A DNA stretch of 64,000 nt from Paraburkholderia sp. BCC1884 (GTDB lineage: Bacteria > Pseudomonadota > Gammaproteobacteria > Burkholderiales > Burkholderiaceae): positions 124,001 through 188,000 of the forward strand of contig NZ_CAAJGL010000090.1 in assembly GCF_900996225.1 (NCBI RefSeq), in the 5' to 3' direction. Made by a program: the position numbers and the translations under genes. Positions 8,179-16,498 of the stretch are shown here, in pieces (within the stretch, counting starts at the first letter, position 1; every line of letters begins with the position of its first letter). The notes beneath the pieces were generated by a model, which had not been told where the DNA came from, did no database searches, and worked only from the letters and a program-made list of their open reading frames with translations.

Positions 8179-9474
8179 TCAGAACCCGACGTAGGGCTGC
8201 TGGCCGTTGCTCGCGGTCTGGTCGATGCCGTAGTAAACGTGGCGGCCATAGAAGAACGGCAAGCCCAGGTCGAAGCTGCTGTTGCCGCCGATCTGTCCGC
8301 CCAGGTCGTTGAACGCAAAGTTGCCGCCGTTGCCGAACAGCGTGCTCGCGTTCAGGATGCCGATGCTGGCGCCGGTCCTGGCGTTGTTCAGGCCGACCAG
8401 CGTGACCGAGCGGGTCTGGGCCGCCGTCGGGCAATAGAAACCCTGGAAGTTGCTGCCGCATAGCGTGATCGAGCTGTCGGCGAAGAAGTAGCCGTTCGAG
8501 CCGGAATCCAGGAACGCCTGCACCGTCGTGCCGTTGAAGACACTGTTGTTCAGGTCGCCGTAGGTGTCGGTGGTGTAGGTCTGCGTCGAACCGAGCGCAT
8601 TGTTCGACTGCGTGTTGATCCCAAACACCAGCGTGCCAGTCGCGGATGGGGCGCCGGTGTTCGAAATCGGCGGCATCTGCACGATCACGCCGTTGTTGTC
8701 GGTCGGAAAATAGGCGACCGGGTTGGCGACCTGCTGTGTGAGCTGCACCGCGGTGCGCGTGCACGAGGTACCACCGGGGCAGGCGAAGTAGTTGCTGTAG
8801 TTGGAGGCCGTCGCCGCGTTGACGCAAGTCGAGCCGCAGTCGTTCGGCGCGGTGCCGATGCCGAGAATGCCGTTAGCGCCGAGATCGCTCGCCGTGTTCT
8901 CCGCCGAGCCGCTGCCGCAACCGCGTGTCGGCACGCTGCTCGCGGACAGGTCGCCGATGATCTGCAGCGGGATTGCGGCGGTCGTCGTTTCGCCGCCGAT
9001 GGTGACCGTCCCGGTCCGCACCGTGCCCCACGTGTAGCCGTCGGCAAAGGTCGCGCACTCGGCCAGTTGAGCGCCGCCCGAAAGCGTGCTGACCGGTAGC
9101 GCGTTGAGCACCGAGCTGTTTAGCGCGGTATTGACCACCCGCAGACCGAACGACCCGGTATCGACCTGGATGTTGTTGACGGTCTGACAATTCGAACTCG
9201 AGCCAGGCGCGCAAATCGTCACGCTCACGGTCGGAATATTGACGACGTTGTTGACCCCCGGCCCGACCGTGATCTGCACGGTGTTCGCGGCGCCTGCCGC
9301 GATCGGCTGCTGGGTGGGGCTGGCCGGCAGCGAACCGCCGTTCAGCGTGGTCGACGAATTGTTGCTGGAGTCGCTGCTGCCGCCGCCGCACGCGACGAGC
9401 ACCGACACCAACGCCAGTGCGCCGGCAACCTGCATCCAGCCCGTGAGCTTCGAAGCAATCCGCATGGTCCGCAT
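8179..9474 (-). CDS. DUF3443 lipoprotein with pepsin-like motifs
   Basis: A 431-residue exported lipoprotein of the DUF3443 family, whose function is not established. The lipobox is LVSVLVAC (Cys about residue 29), followed by a Gly/Ser-rich tether. Several features resemble pepsin-type aspartic proteases: VDTGSFG with Asp at about 105, NGILGIG at about 220, a second FLDSGSNGYF with Asp at about 323, and a C-terminal DLGLPFFYGRHVYYGID that resembles the last strand-loop of pepsins. Two DTG/DSG motifs about 220 residues apart fit a bilobed enzyme. The start is the ATG at 9474 (GCGAGGAC upstream). It sits 16 bases after a DUF2844 gene, so the two probably work together. The family call is firm; the protease role is inference. 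Confidence 0.85.
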   Translation of the reverse strand: MRTMRIASKLTGWMQVAGALALVSVLVACGGGSSDSSNNSSTTLNGGSLPASPTQQPIAAGAANTVQITVGPGVNNVVNIPTVSVTICAPGSSSNCQTVNNIQVDTGSFGLRVVNTALNSSVLNALPVSTLSGGAQLAECATFADGYTWGTVRTGTVTIGGETTTAAIPLQIIGDLSASSVPTRGCGSGSAENTASDLGANGILGIGTAPNDCGSTCVNAATASNYSNYFACPGGTSCTRTAVQLTQQVANPVAYFPTDNNGVIVQMPPISNTGAPSATGTLVFGINTQSNNALGSTQTYTTDTYGDLNNSVFNGTTVQAFLDSGSNGYFFADSSITLCGSNFQGFYCPTAAQTRSVTLVGLNNARTGASIGILNASTLFGNGGNFAFNDLGGQIGGNSSFDLGLPFFYGRHVYYGIDQTASNGQQPYVGF

Positions 9475-9490
9475 GGTTTTGTCCTCGCCG

Positions 9491-10042
9491 TTACTGGATG
9501 TCGGAGCCGCTGACGCCGGCGGGCAGCGCGGGCGGTAGCCACGCCTGGCCGCTGAACGCGCCCATGTGTCCGCCGGAGCGCACCACGAGACTGCTCTGGT
9601 CGACGGCAACCGGGCCACGGGCACCGCCGCGTGCGGCACGCACGGCCTTCACGCCGGCGACGTACTGCGGGAAATAACTACCCAGTAGATCGTTAAGGTC
9701 CGGCATTTGCGGACCGCGCCATGCGATGCCGAAGACGGCGCCGTCGGCGGCCAGATACTCGCGCACCACGGTGCCATTGCCGAGCGCGGTTTCACGCACG
9801 GTGTAGGTGGACGAGGAAGAAGCGGAAGCGGAGGACGCAGCGCTGGACGCGGAGCGCATCACACTTTGCGCAGCGCTGACGGCACTGCTGGCGGGCTGGA
9901 CGGTGCGGGAAGAGACGGAAGCGTCGGTAGGCGGCGTCATGGGTGCGCCGCCTAGCGCTGCGTGGGCGGCCGGCACGGCCGCGAGGGAACAGGATAAAGC
10001 GAGCGCCGAAACGATCCCGGCGCGGCGTACACGACTCCACAT
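9491..10042 (-). CDS. DUF2844 exported protein
   Basis: A 183-residue exported protein resembling the DUF2844 family, which often precedes DUF3443 genes in Burkholderiaceae. The signal peptide is clear (SALALSCSLAAVPAAHA, with cleavage after AHA). It is followed by a Ser/Ala-rich low-complexity stretch at about residues 50-85 and a folded part with TYTVRETALGNGTVVREYL and GIAWRGPQMPDLNDLLG. The start is the ATG at 10042, with GGGAGGAG about 7 bases upstream. No catalytic residues are recognised. It lies between cheZ and the DUF3443 gene on the same strand, but the 291-base gap from cheZ suggests its own promoter. Confidence 0.8.
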   Translation of the reverse strand: MWSRVRRAGIVSALALSCSLAAVPAAHAALGGAPMTPPTDASVSSRTVQPASSAVSAAQSVMRSASSAASSASASSSSTYTVRETALGNGTVVREYLAADGAVFGIAWRGPQMPDLNDLLGSYFPQYVAGVKAVRAARGGARGPVAVDQSSLVVRSGGHMGAFSGQAWLPPALPAGVSGSDIQ

Positions 10043-10333
10043 AACGAGGCTCCTCCCGATCTGTGGCTCAGTGCGCCAAAGGGGCGAACTGGCCGCATGT
10101 ATGCAGATCATACGGCACCGCTGCGGTCACACGTTGAAGGAGTTCCTCACCGTGCCACCGGTCGGCCGCTGTACTGGCCGGAAAGCCGTGTCGCTGCTTG
10201 AGATCGTAGTATGCCTGTGGTTTGTGTCGGTAGACAGCAAGCGCACGCGCAAGCGCGGCTTGCTACACCGACCGCGACGCGCACCGGACGATGCGCGTCG
10301 GGGCGGCCGCCCTGACGACGGGCGACGCGTGCC
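10043..10333. other. cheZ-DUF2844 intergenic region
   Basis: A 291-base gap. A 9-bp inverted repeat (CGACGCGCA at 10275-10283, TGCGCGTCG at 10292-10300) lies just past the cheZ stop and may act as a terminator, but it has no T-run. A second imperfect repeat (AGCAAGC/GCTTGCT) spans about 10238-10265. Nothing else was seen. Confidence 0.35.
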
Positions 10334-11047
10334 TCAGAAGCCGAGGCTCGCCAGCAGGTCGTCGACTTGCGACTGATCCTGCACCACGTCGGCCTTGCCT
10401 TCCGGATTGATCTGCGGACCATTCAGCAGATGTTCCGGGCTGCCGGTCGGCGAGACTTCGGATGCGGCCAGCGCCGCCGCGTTCGCCGCGAACTGCTCGC
10501 GCCGCTCGAGCGCGATGTTCTCGACCAGCACGCCGAGCAGTTGCTGCTCGATCAGGTACACGACGTCCGTGATCTTCTTGATGACCTGACCGGTCAGATC
10601 CTGGAAGTCTTGCGCCAGCATGATTTCCATCAGCTGCGAGTTGGTCGCGCCGGTCACGTCGGGCACGCCGCGCAGGAAGGTGCGCGTGTCGTTCATCAGC
10701 GCACGCACTTCCTCGCGATCGATCGGCGCCGTGTACCACTGCTCCCAACGCGCGTCGAGTACGGCCGCGTCCTGCTGCAGTTGCACCTGGATCGGCTTGG
10801 CGATTTCGATCGCTGACAGCACGCGCTCAGCCGCCTGCTCCGTCATCGTTGCGATGTATTTCAAACGGTCGCGAGCATCGGGTACGGCTTCCGCCGCACG
10901 CTCGACATGCTTGTCGAGTCCAAGCTCGCGCATCGAGTCGCGCAGCGTGCGGGTCAGTGCCCCAATGCGGGCAAGAATACGGTCGGACGCAAAGTCGCCG
11001 CTCTCATTGACCGCTTCGGCGCCTTGCGCATTGGTCGGCAGATTCAC
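10334..11047 (-). CDS. cheZ: CheZ, CheY-P phosphatase
   Basis: A 237-residue protein that speeds dephosphorylation of CheY-P and so ends the tumble/reversal signal. The catalytic signature is clear in MLAQDFQDLTGQVIKKI (acidic residue and Gln of the QDFQDLTGQ motif). The C-terminal end (QVDDLLASLGF) is the usual CheY-binding peptide. The start is placed at the GTG at 11047 (VNLPTNAQG) with GGGAG 5-6 bases before it; the only in-frame ATGs are far inside the protein. It follows cheY with no space (cheY stop at 11049), so the pair is co-translated. Confidence 0.95.
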   Translation of the reverse strand: MNLPTNAQGAEAVNESGDFASDRILARIGALTRTLRDSMRELGLDKHVERAAEAVPDARDRLKYIATMTEQAAERVLSAIEIAKPIQVQLQQDAAVLDARWEQWYTAPIDREEVRALMNDTRTFLRGVPDVTGATNSQLMEIMLAQDFQDLTGQVIKKITDVVYLIEQQLLGVLVENIALERREQFAANAAALAASEVSPTGSPEHLLNGPQINPEGKADVVQDQSQVDDLLASLGF

Positions 11048-11048
11048 A

Positions 11049-11444
11049 TCAGCTCCCGGTCTTGGCCATCTTCTCGAGAATCTTGTTGAGTTTCTCGTCG
11101 AGCGTGGCGGCCGTGAACGGCTTGACCACATAGCCGCTCGCGCCGGCCTGGGCCGCCGCGATAATGTTTTCCTTCTTCGACTCGGCCGTGACCATCAGCA
11201 CCGGCAGGTGCGTGAGGTGCGAGTCGGCGCGGATTTCCTTGAGCATGGCCAGACCGTCGAGGTTCGGCATGTTCCAGTCGGAGATCACGAAGTCGTAGGT
11301 GCCGCTGCGCAAGCGCGCGAGGCCAGCCTGACCGTCTTCGGCTTCGTCGACGTTCGAGTAACCGAGTTCCTTGAGGAGGTTGCGAACAATCCGGCGCATC
11401 GTCGGAAAGTCGTCAACTACCAGAATCTTCATTCCCTTATCCAT
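11049..11444 (-). CDS. cheY: CheY, response regulator to the flagellar switch
   Basis: A 131-residue single-domain receiver. When phosphorylated by CheA it binds FliM at the motor. The acidic pocket is VVDDF (Asp 11-12), the phosphorylated Asp is in FVISDWNMPN (about residue 56), and the switch Thr and Lys are in LMVTAESKK and VVKPFT. This is the canonical CheY type and pairs with cheZ immediately downstream. It is the second receiver gene of the cluster; the one at 19484 is more divergent. An internal ATG at codon 5 also has a GGGA site before it, but the first ATG is equally good. Confidence 0.96.
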   Translation of the reverse strand: MDKGMKILVVDDFPTMRRIVRNLLKELGYSNVDEAEDGQAGLARLRSGTYDFVISDWNMPNLDGLAMLKEIRADSHLTHLPVLMVTAESKKENIIAAAQAGASGYVVKPFTAATLDEKLNKILEKMAKTGS

Positions 11445-11519
11445 TTCATTCCCTTTGCTTGATCCACGGTGCGGCGCTCAATCGCCTCGAATTTGCGCCT
11501 CAATTCTGTCCGGCCAGCA

Positions 11520-12617
11520 TCATACCCGCTGAACGCGATCGCCCATCGACGAGAGACGCGCCATGACGCGTCGGCTCATTTCCGGCAACGATGCGATTTC
11601 GTCGGCCGCGCCCAGCGCAATGGCTTCACGCGGCATGCCGAATACGATACAGCTCGCTTCGTCCTGCGCAAGGGTGTACGCCCCTGCTTTTTTCATGTCC
11701 AGCAGTCCGGCGGCGCCGTCGCGCCCCATCCCGGTCAGAATTACCCCGACCGCGTTCTTACCCGCATGCTGCGCGGCCGAACGGAACAGCACATCTACCG
11801 ACGGGCGATGCCGGTTCACCGGCGGTTCATCCGACAGGTGAGCAATATAGTTCGCCCCGCTACGCGCGAGCAACAGATGAGCGTGGCCCGGCGCGATATA
11901 AGCATGGCCCGGCAGCACGCGTTCGCCGTGCTCTGCCTCTTTAACGGTAATCCGGCACAAACCATTGAGGCGTTGTGCAAAAGATTTTGTGAAACCCGGC
12001 GGCATATGCTGCGCGATCAGCACGGCGGGTGCATCCGGCGGCAGCGGCACCAGCACTTCGCGGATCGCTTCGGTGCCGCCCGTCGAGGCACCGACGATGA
12101 TCAGCTTCTCGGTACTGAGCAGCGGATTGTTGAACAGCGGCGCGGCGCCGACCGGCGCATGCGCGGCGTGGGCCGCGGCATGTTGCGCGGGCGCAGCCTG
12201 GCGCACGCGCGCGCGGGCTGCCGCGCGAATCTTGTCGGCAAGCTTTTCCGAGTAGTCGAGCATGCCGTCGCGAATGCCGACCTTCGGTTTGGTGACGAAG
12301 TCGACCGCGCCCAGTTCCAGCGCACGCAGCGTGATTTCGTTACCACGCTCGGTCAGCGACGACACCATCACGACCGGCATCGGCCGCAGACGCATCAACT
12401 TCTCGAGGAAGTCGAGGCCGTCCATGCGCGGCATTTCGACGTCGAGCGTCAGCACGTCGGGATTGTGCTGCTTGATGAGGTCGCGCGCGACCAGCGGGTC
12501 GGGTGCGGTCGCCACGACCGTCATGTCCGGCTGGCCGTTGATGATTTCCGTCATCAGGCTGCGGATCAGCGCCGAATCGTCGACGCACAGTACTTTGATC
12601 TTTTGCACAGCGCTCAC
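11520..12617 (-). CDS. cheB: CheB, receptor methylesterase
   Basis: A 365-residue two-domain enzyme that removes methyl groups from, and deamidates, chemoreceptors, giving adaptation. An N-terminal receiver domain (VLCVDDSALIR, phospho-Asp in LTLDVEMPRMDG) is joined by an Ala/Pro-rich linker to the esterase domain. The catalytic Ser lies in VGASTGGTEAI, the His in AQHMPPGFT and the Asp in GMGRDGAAGL. The start is a GTG at 12617 whose TGA overlap with the cheD stop (GTGA) indicates coupling. Confidence 0.97.
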   Translation of the reverse strand: MSAVQKIKVLCVDDSALIRSLMTEIINGQPDMTVVATAPDPLVARDLIKQHNPDVLTLDVEMPRMDGLDFLEKLMRLRPMPVVMVSSLTERGNEITLRALELGAVDFVTKPKVGIRDGMLDYSEKLADKIRAAARARVRQAAPAQHAAAHAAHAPVGAAPLFNNPLLSTEKLIIVGASTGGTEAIREVLVPLPPDAPAVLIAQHMPPGFTKSFAQRLNGLCRITVKEAEHGERVLPGHAYIAPGHAHLLLARSGANYIAHLSDEPPVNRHRPSVDVLFRSAAQHAGKNAVGVILTGMGRDGAAGLLDMKKAGAYTLAQDEASCIVFGMPREAIALGAADEIASLPEMSRRVMARLSSMGDRVQRV

Positions 12618-13438
12618 GCCTCCTCTGTAGTTCTGGCGTTGTTTGAATTAATCGGGCGGGCGCTCGCGCCGAACAGTTCGATGCGCGGCTTCGTTGCCGC
12701 TGCGCCGGTGCCCGTGCCCGCTGCTGCGCCGCCATTCGAGCCGAACAATTCGATCTTCGGACGCGCGGCGCCCGGCGACGAAAACAGTTCCACTTTGGGT
12801 CTGGACGCAGCCGGAGTCGAGAACAGTTCGACGCGCTTGCGCGCCGCCGCGAGACGCTCGGCGCGTGCTTCGGCGTTCTGACTCACCAGCGCCTGTTCGC
12901 GCTCGGCCACGCCGGCTTCCTGCTGCAGACGCAGTTTCTTGACCATCACCTGGCCGGTGCGCGGCATGAAGGCGACCTTGCGCGGATGCGAGCCCTGCAA
13001 ATCTTCGGCGACGATACGGATTTTTTCGAGCGCGAGATAGCGCCGCACGAACTCCGAATTACGGTCGCCGATGTTCATCGTGGTCATACCCGCGAGCACT
13101 GCGCCGCCGCCAAACACCTTGGCTTCGAAACGCTCGCGGCGGCCGCCCGCCTTGATCAACTCGTTGATCAGCACTTCCATCGCATAGGCGCCATAGCGCA
13201 TCGAATCCGACGCCGCGTGGCCGGCGTCCGCGCCGTCGTCGGGAAGCATGAAGTGATTCATGCCGCCGATGCCGGCCGTGCGATCCTGAATGCAGGCGGC
13301 CACGCAGGACCCGAGCACAGTGACCAGCACCATGTCCTCGTGCGTGGTGTAAAACTCGTTCGGCAACAGCTTCACGCCGGGGCGTTGGAAGTGGTTGTCG
13401 AAATACAGATTGGTGGCGATCGGTAGTCTCGTGCTCAT
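12614..13438 (-). CDS. cheD: CheD, receptor glutamine deamidase, with ELF-repeat tail
   Basis: A 274-residue CheD that converts receptor Gln to Glu. The catalytic Cys (about residue 45, VLGSCVAACI) and His (about 62, MNHFMLP) are present. The enzyme domain ends near residue 180. After a charged helical stretch comes a C-terminal tail unusual for the family: four copies of a basic-hydrophobic ELF[SG] unit (RVELFS, PKVELFS, PKIELFG, PRIELFG) between about residues 205 and 258, separated by Ala/Pro/Gly-rich linkers. The ATG at 13438 overlaps the cheR stop as ATGA. The tail may be a docking array; that is inference. Confidence 0.94.
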   Translation of the reverse strand: MSTRLPIATNLYFDNHFQRPGVKLLPNEFYTTHEDMVLVTVLGSCVAACIQDRTAGIGGMNHFMLPDDGADAGHAASDSMRYGAYAMEVLINELIKAGGRRERFEAKVFGGGAVLAGMTTMNIGDRNSEFVRRYLALEKIRIVAEDLQGSHPRKVAFMPRTGQVMVKKLRLQQEAGVAEREQALVSQNAEARAERLAAARKRVELFSTPAASRPKVELFSSPGAARPKIELFGSNGGAAAGTGTGAAATKPRIELFGASARPINSNNARTTEEA

Positions 13439-14403
13439 GCCGTCACCCCATTCGTGGTGTGATGCGCGGCCGATGCAGAAGTGCGCGTCGCCGGCGTACG
13501 CACGCCGGTTGCGTCGCGCGTCAGTTCGTAGACGGTCTGGCCGCGCAGCTTGAATGCCTGCGTCACGTAGGTGAAGTTTTCCGAGTGGCCGGCGAACAGC
13601 AGGCCGCCCGACTTCATCAGCGGCTCGAAACGCGCGAGCACTTGCGCCTGCGTCGGCTTGTCGAAATAGATCATGACGTTACGGCAGAAGATCGCGTCGA
13701 ACTGCGTGCGCAACTGGTAATCGCGATCGGTGAGATTCAATTGCTCGAAGCGCACCAGCGCGCGCACTTCCGGGCGAATCTTCACCATGCCCGCATGCGC
13801 GCCGGTGCCCTTCAGGAAGAAGCGCTTCAGGCGTTCCGGCGAGAGATGTTTCACCTGGTCGAACTGATACATGCCCGCGGCCGCCTTGGCGAGCACCTGG
13901 GTGTCGATGTCGGTGGCGAGCACCGACGCCTGGCGCGCCCCGCTGTCGCCGAGGGCTTCGATAAGCGTCATCGCGATCGAATACGGCTCCTCGCCGGTCG
14001 AAGCCGCCGAGCACCACACCGAAACCGGCTGCGCACGGCGCGGCACGAAATCGGCGAGGATCGGAAAGTGATGGGCTTCGCGAAAGAACGCGGTCAGGTT
14101 GGTGGTCAGCGCGTTGGTGAAGGCTTCCCACTCGGCCGGATCGTTTTCCGCTTCGAGCAGATCGAGATACTGTTTGAACGTGTCGAGGCTGCGTGCCCGC
14201 AAGCGCCGCGCGAGGCGGCTGTAGGCCATATCGCGCTTGTGATCCGACAGCGAAATACCGGCGCTGCGATGAATCAGATCGCGAATGCGAGCGAAATCCG
14301 CGGACGTGAATTCGAAATCCCGTCCCTGTTCGCCGGATCTAGCCGGTTCCGCCCTCTCGGGACTTGCCCGTTCGGGCCGTTGCTGTGCGCGCGTTGCCAT
14401 CAT
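13435..14403 (-). CDS. cheR: CheR, receptor methyltransferase
   Basis: A 322-residue SAM-dependent enzyme that methylates receptor glutamates. The N-terminal all-helical domain (FARIRDLIHRSAGISLSDHK) and the SAM-binding domain (VWCSAASTGEEPYSIAMTL, ATDIDTQVLAKA, FDAIFCRNVMIYFD) are clear. The start is placed at the ATG at 14403, with AGGA about 7 bases before it; an ATG at 14421 is possible. It overlaps cheD by 4 bases. The receptor gene upstream ends in a DWETF pentapeptide that fits the CheR docking site. Confidence 0.96.
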   Translation of the reverse strand: MMATRAQQRPERASPERAEPARSGEQGRDFEFTSADFARIRDLIHRSAGISLSDHKRDMAYSRLARRLRARSLDTFKQYLDLLEAENDPAEWEAFTNALTTNLTAFFREAHHFPILADFVPRRAQPVSVWCSAASTGEEPYSIAMTLIEALGDSGARQASVLATDIDTQVLAKAAAGMYQFDQVKHLSPERLKRFFLKGTGAHAGMVKIRPEVRALVRFEQLNLTDRDYQLRTQFDAIFCRNVMIYFDKPTQAQVLARFEPLMKSGGLLFAGHSENFTYVTQAFKLRGQTVYELTRDATGVRTPATRTSASAAHHTTNGVTA

Positions 14404-14608
14404 CAAGGTTCCTGCCTGCAATACGAGCCATCCCGCTTTCCGCGCAAGGGGTTTCCTTGAACAGAAGGGATTCTTTTCGCGGGGTCGCGCCCGCCCGCGA
14501 GTTCTGCCAACCTGCAGTCGGCCCGCGACACGCCTGGTAAGCGTGCTTCGATGATTCGCTCCTCATGGAGCGAGATGCCGAATGACTGCATGTCTCTGTG
14601 CCACTGCC
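14404..14608. other. Receptor-cheR intergenic region with hairpin
   Basis: A 205-base gap. A perfect 7-bp inverted repeat with a 4-base loop (TCGCTCC at 14556-14562, GGAGCGA at 14567-14573) lies 36 bases past the receptor stop. With no T-run it is only a weak terminator or attenuator candidate. Confidence 0.4.
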
Positions 14609-16456
14609 TTAAAACGTTTCCCAATCCGCCTCGGAGCCCGCCGGGATCGCGACTGGCGCGGCCGGACGTGCTGCTGCGGAATCGGTTGCCGCGCGGGCCG
14701 GTTTCGGCCTGAGCGCCGGTTCGGCGCGTCCTGCGCCTGCGTCGTAATTGGCCGAAGCCGGCGCGGCATTCGTTGCCGCCGCCTGGCTGCCGGCTGCGTG
14801 CGCTACGCCCTTCACCGCCGCCTGCGGCGCGGCCTTCGCTGCCGGCTTGCTCTTGCTGCCCGTCACGCGAGGGGCGGCGGACGCGTTGCCACGCCCTTGG
14901 GCACCGGCTACTTTCCAGCCACCCACCACCTCTTGCAACTGACGTGTCTGATCTTCGAGCGACGCCGCGGCTGCAGCTGCCTGCTCGACAAGCGCAGCGT
15001 TCTGCTGCGTGACTTCGTCCATCTGCACGACCGCGCGATTCACCTGTTCGATGCCGCCCGATTGCTCTTCGGAAGCCGCGCTGATTTCGCCCATGATGTC
15101 GGTCACGCGACGCACGGCCTGCACGATCTCGTCCATCGTCGTGCCGGCGCGGCCTACCAGCGTCGAGCCGCTTTGCACCTTGTCGACGGAGTCGCCGATC
15201 AGTTCCTTGATTTCCTTCGCGGCGCTCGCACTGCGTTGCGCGAGACTGCGCACTTCGCCGGCCACGACCGCGAAACCGCGACCCTGTTCGCCGGCGCGCG
15301 CGGCTTCGACCGCCGCGTTGAGCGCGAGAATGTTCGTCTGGAAGGCAATGCCTTCGATCACTCCAATGATGTCGACGACCTTGTTCGAACTGGTCGCGAT
15401 ACCCTGCATCGTCGTGACCACCTGGCTCACGACGTCGCCGCCGCGTGTGGCGATGTCGGACGCGTTGACGGCCAGCTGGCTCGCCTGACGCGCGTTCTCG
15501 GCGTTTTGCCGCACGGTGCCGGTGAGCTGCTCCATGCTCGATGCGGTTTCCTGCAGCGAAGCGGCCTGTTGCTCGGTGCGTTGCGAGAGATCGGTGTTGC
15601 CCATGGCGATTTCACGCGCGCCGGTGTCGATCGACTCGGCGCTGCTGTGTACGGCCTTGACCATCGTCGACATGCTCTCCTGCATGTGCTTGATGCCGCC
15701 GAAAAGTCGTCCAATCTCGTTGGTGCTGAATACCTGAATCTGTTCGGACAGATCGCCCGCCGCGATGCGTTCGAAACAGGCGGTCGCGTCGGCGAGCGGC
15801 TGCACGATCAGGCCACGCAGCGCGAAGCGGATGCCGACCACCAGCAGCAACGCGATCGCCGAGACCCCGATGATGAGCGTAGTCATCAGCGAAATATTCG
15901 CTTGCGCACTCGCCTGCTGATCCACGGCGTGCTGCTGCAACGCCTTGATGACCGCCGATGCCGCGCCGTCGTAGGCGATGAACATCGGGCTGATCTTCGT
16001 ATCGGCGACCGCATGATAGGCGGCCATGTCGTTAGCGTTCAGCGCTGCGAACTCCGGATCGACGCCGTCACGCATCACCGCCGTGTGCCTGGCGAGCGCG
16101 TCGTCGAGCAGCGCCTGATCGATGCCGCTCTTCGGTGCATCGAGATACGCCTGCCAGCTCTGGTTGCCCTTGGTGAGCAACTCCTGCGCACGGTCGATCG
16201 CCTTCTTCGCTTCGTCCGCATTGCCCGCGGCCGAGAGCGTATTGAAGCGGTCCACCGCGAGGCGCGAACGCAACAGGTAGGCGGACGCATCGTCGATTGC
16301 GTGAATGGCGACCAGGTCGCCGCGCGCAATGCGCTCGAGCGACTGGCTCGCGCCATTCAGCGCGGTAAGCCCAAGCGCGCCGACCACGATGGTCAGCGCG
16401 ACCAGAATGATCCCCACCATCGTCAGCGACGTGCGAATCGACCACCTGCTCAGCAT
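14609..16456 (-). CDS. Methyl-accepting chemotaxis protein with CheR-tether pentapeptide
   Basis: A 615-residue transmembrane chemoreceptor. The first membrane segment is at about residues 12-35 (MVGIILVALTIVVGALGL). A roughly 155-residue periplasmic helical sensor of 4HB type follows, then a second segment (LIIGVSAIALLLVVGI), a HAMP domain and the cytoplasmic coiled coil. The signalling tip is GIAFQTNILALNAAVEAARA. An Ala/Pro/Lys-rich flexible arm leads to the last residues DWETF, a match to the NWETF/NWESF tether that binds CheR and CheB in enterobacterial Tar/Tsr. The start is the ATG at 16456 with GGGAG upstream. The ligand cannot be told from sequence. Confidence 0.96.
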   Translation of the reverse strand: MLSRWSIRTSLTMVGIILVALTIVVGALGLTALNGASQSLERIARGDLVAIHAIDDASAYLLRSRLAVDRFNTLSAAGNADEAKKAIDRAQELLTKGNQSWQAYLDAPKSGIDQALLDDALARHTAVMRDGVDPEFAALNANDMAAYHAVADTKISPMFIAYDGAASAVIKALQQHAVDQQASAQANISLMTTLIIGVSAIALLLVVGIRFALRGLIVQPLADATACFERIAAGDLSEQIQVFSTNEIGRLFGGIKHMQESMSTMVKAVHSSAESIDTGAREIAMGNTDLSQRTEQQAASLQETASSMEQLTGTVRQNAENARQASQLAVNASDIATRGGDVVSQVVTTMQGIATSSNKVVDIIGVIEGIAFQTNILALNAAVEAARAGEQGRGFAVVAGEVRSLAQRSASAAKEIKELIGDSVDKVQSGSTLVGRAGTTMDEIVQAVRRVTDIMGEISAASEEQSGGIEQVNRAVVQMDEVTQQNAALVEQAAAAAASLEDQTRQLQEVVGGWKVAGAQGRGNASAAPRVTGSKSKPAAKAAPQAAVKGVAHAAGSQAAATNAAPASANYDAGAGRAEPALRPKPARAATDSAAARPAAPVAIPAGSEADWETF

Positions 16457-16498
16457 CTCGATGCTCCCTGTCCCAGTCTTGCGTTAAAGCCGTTGCCC

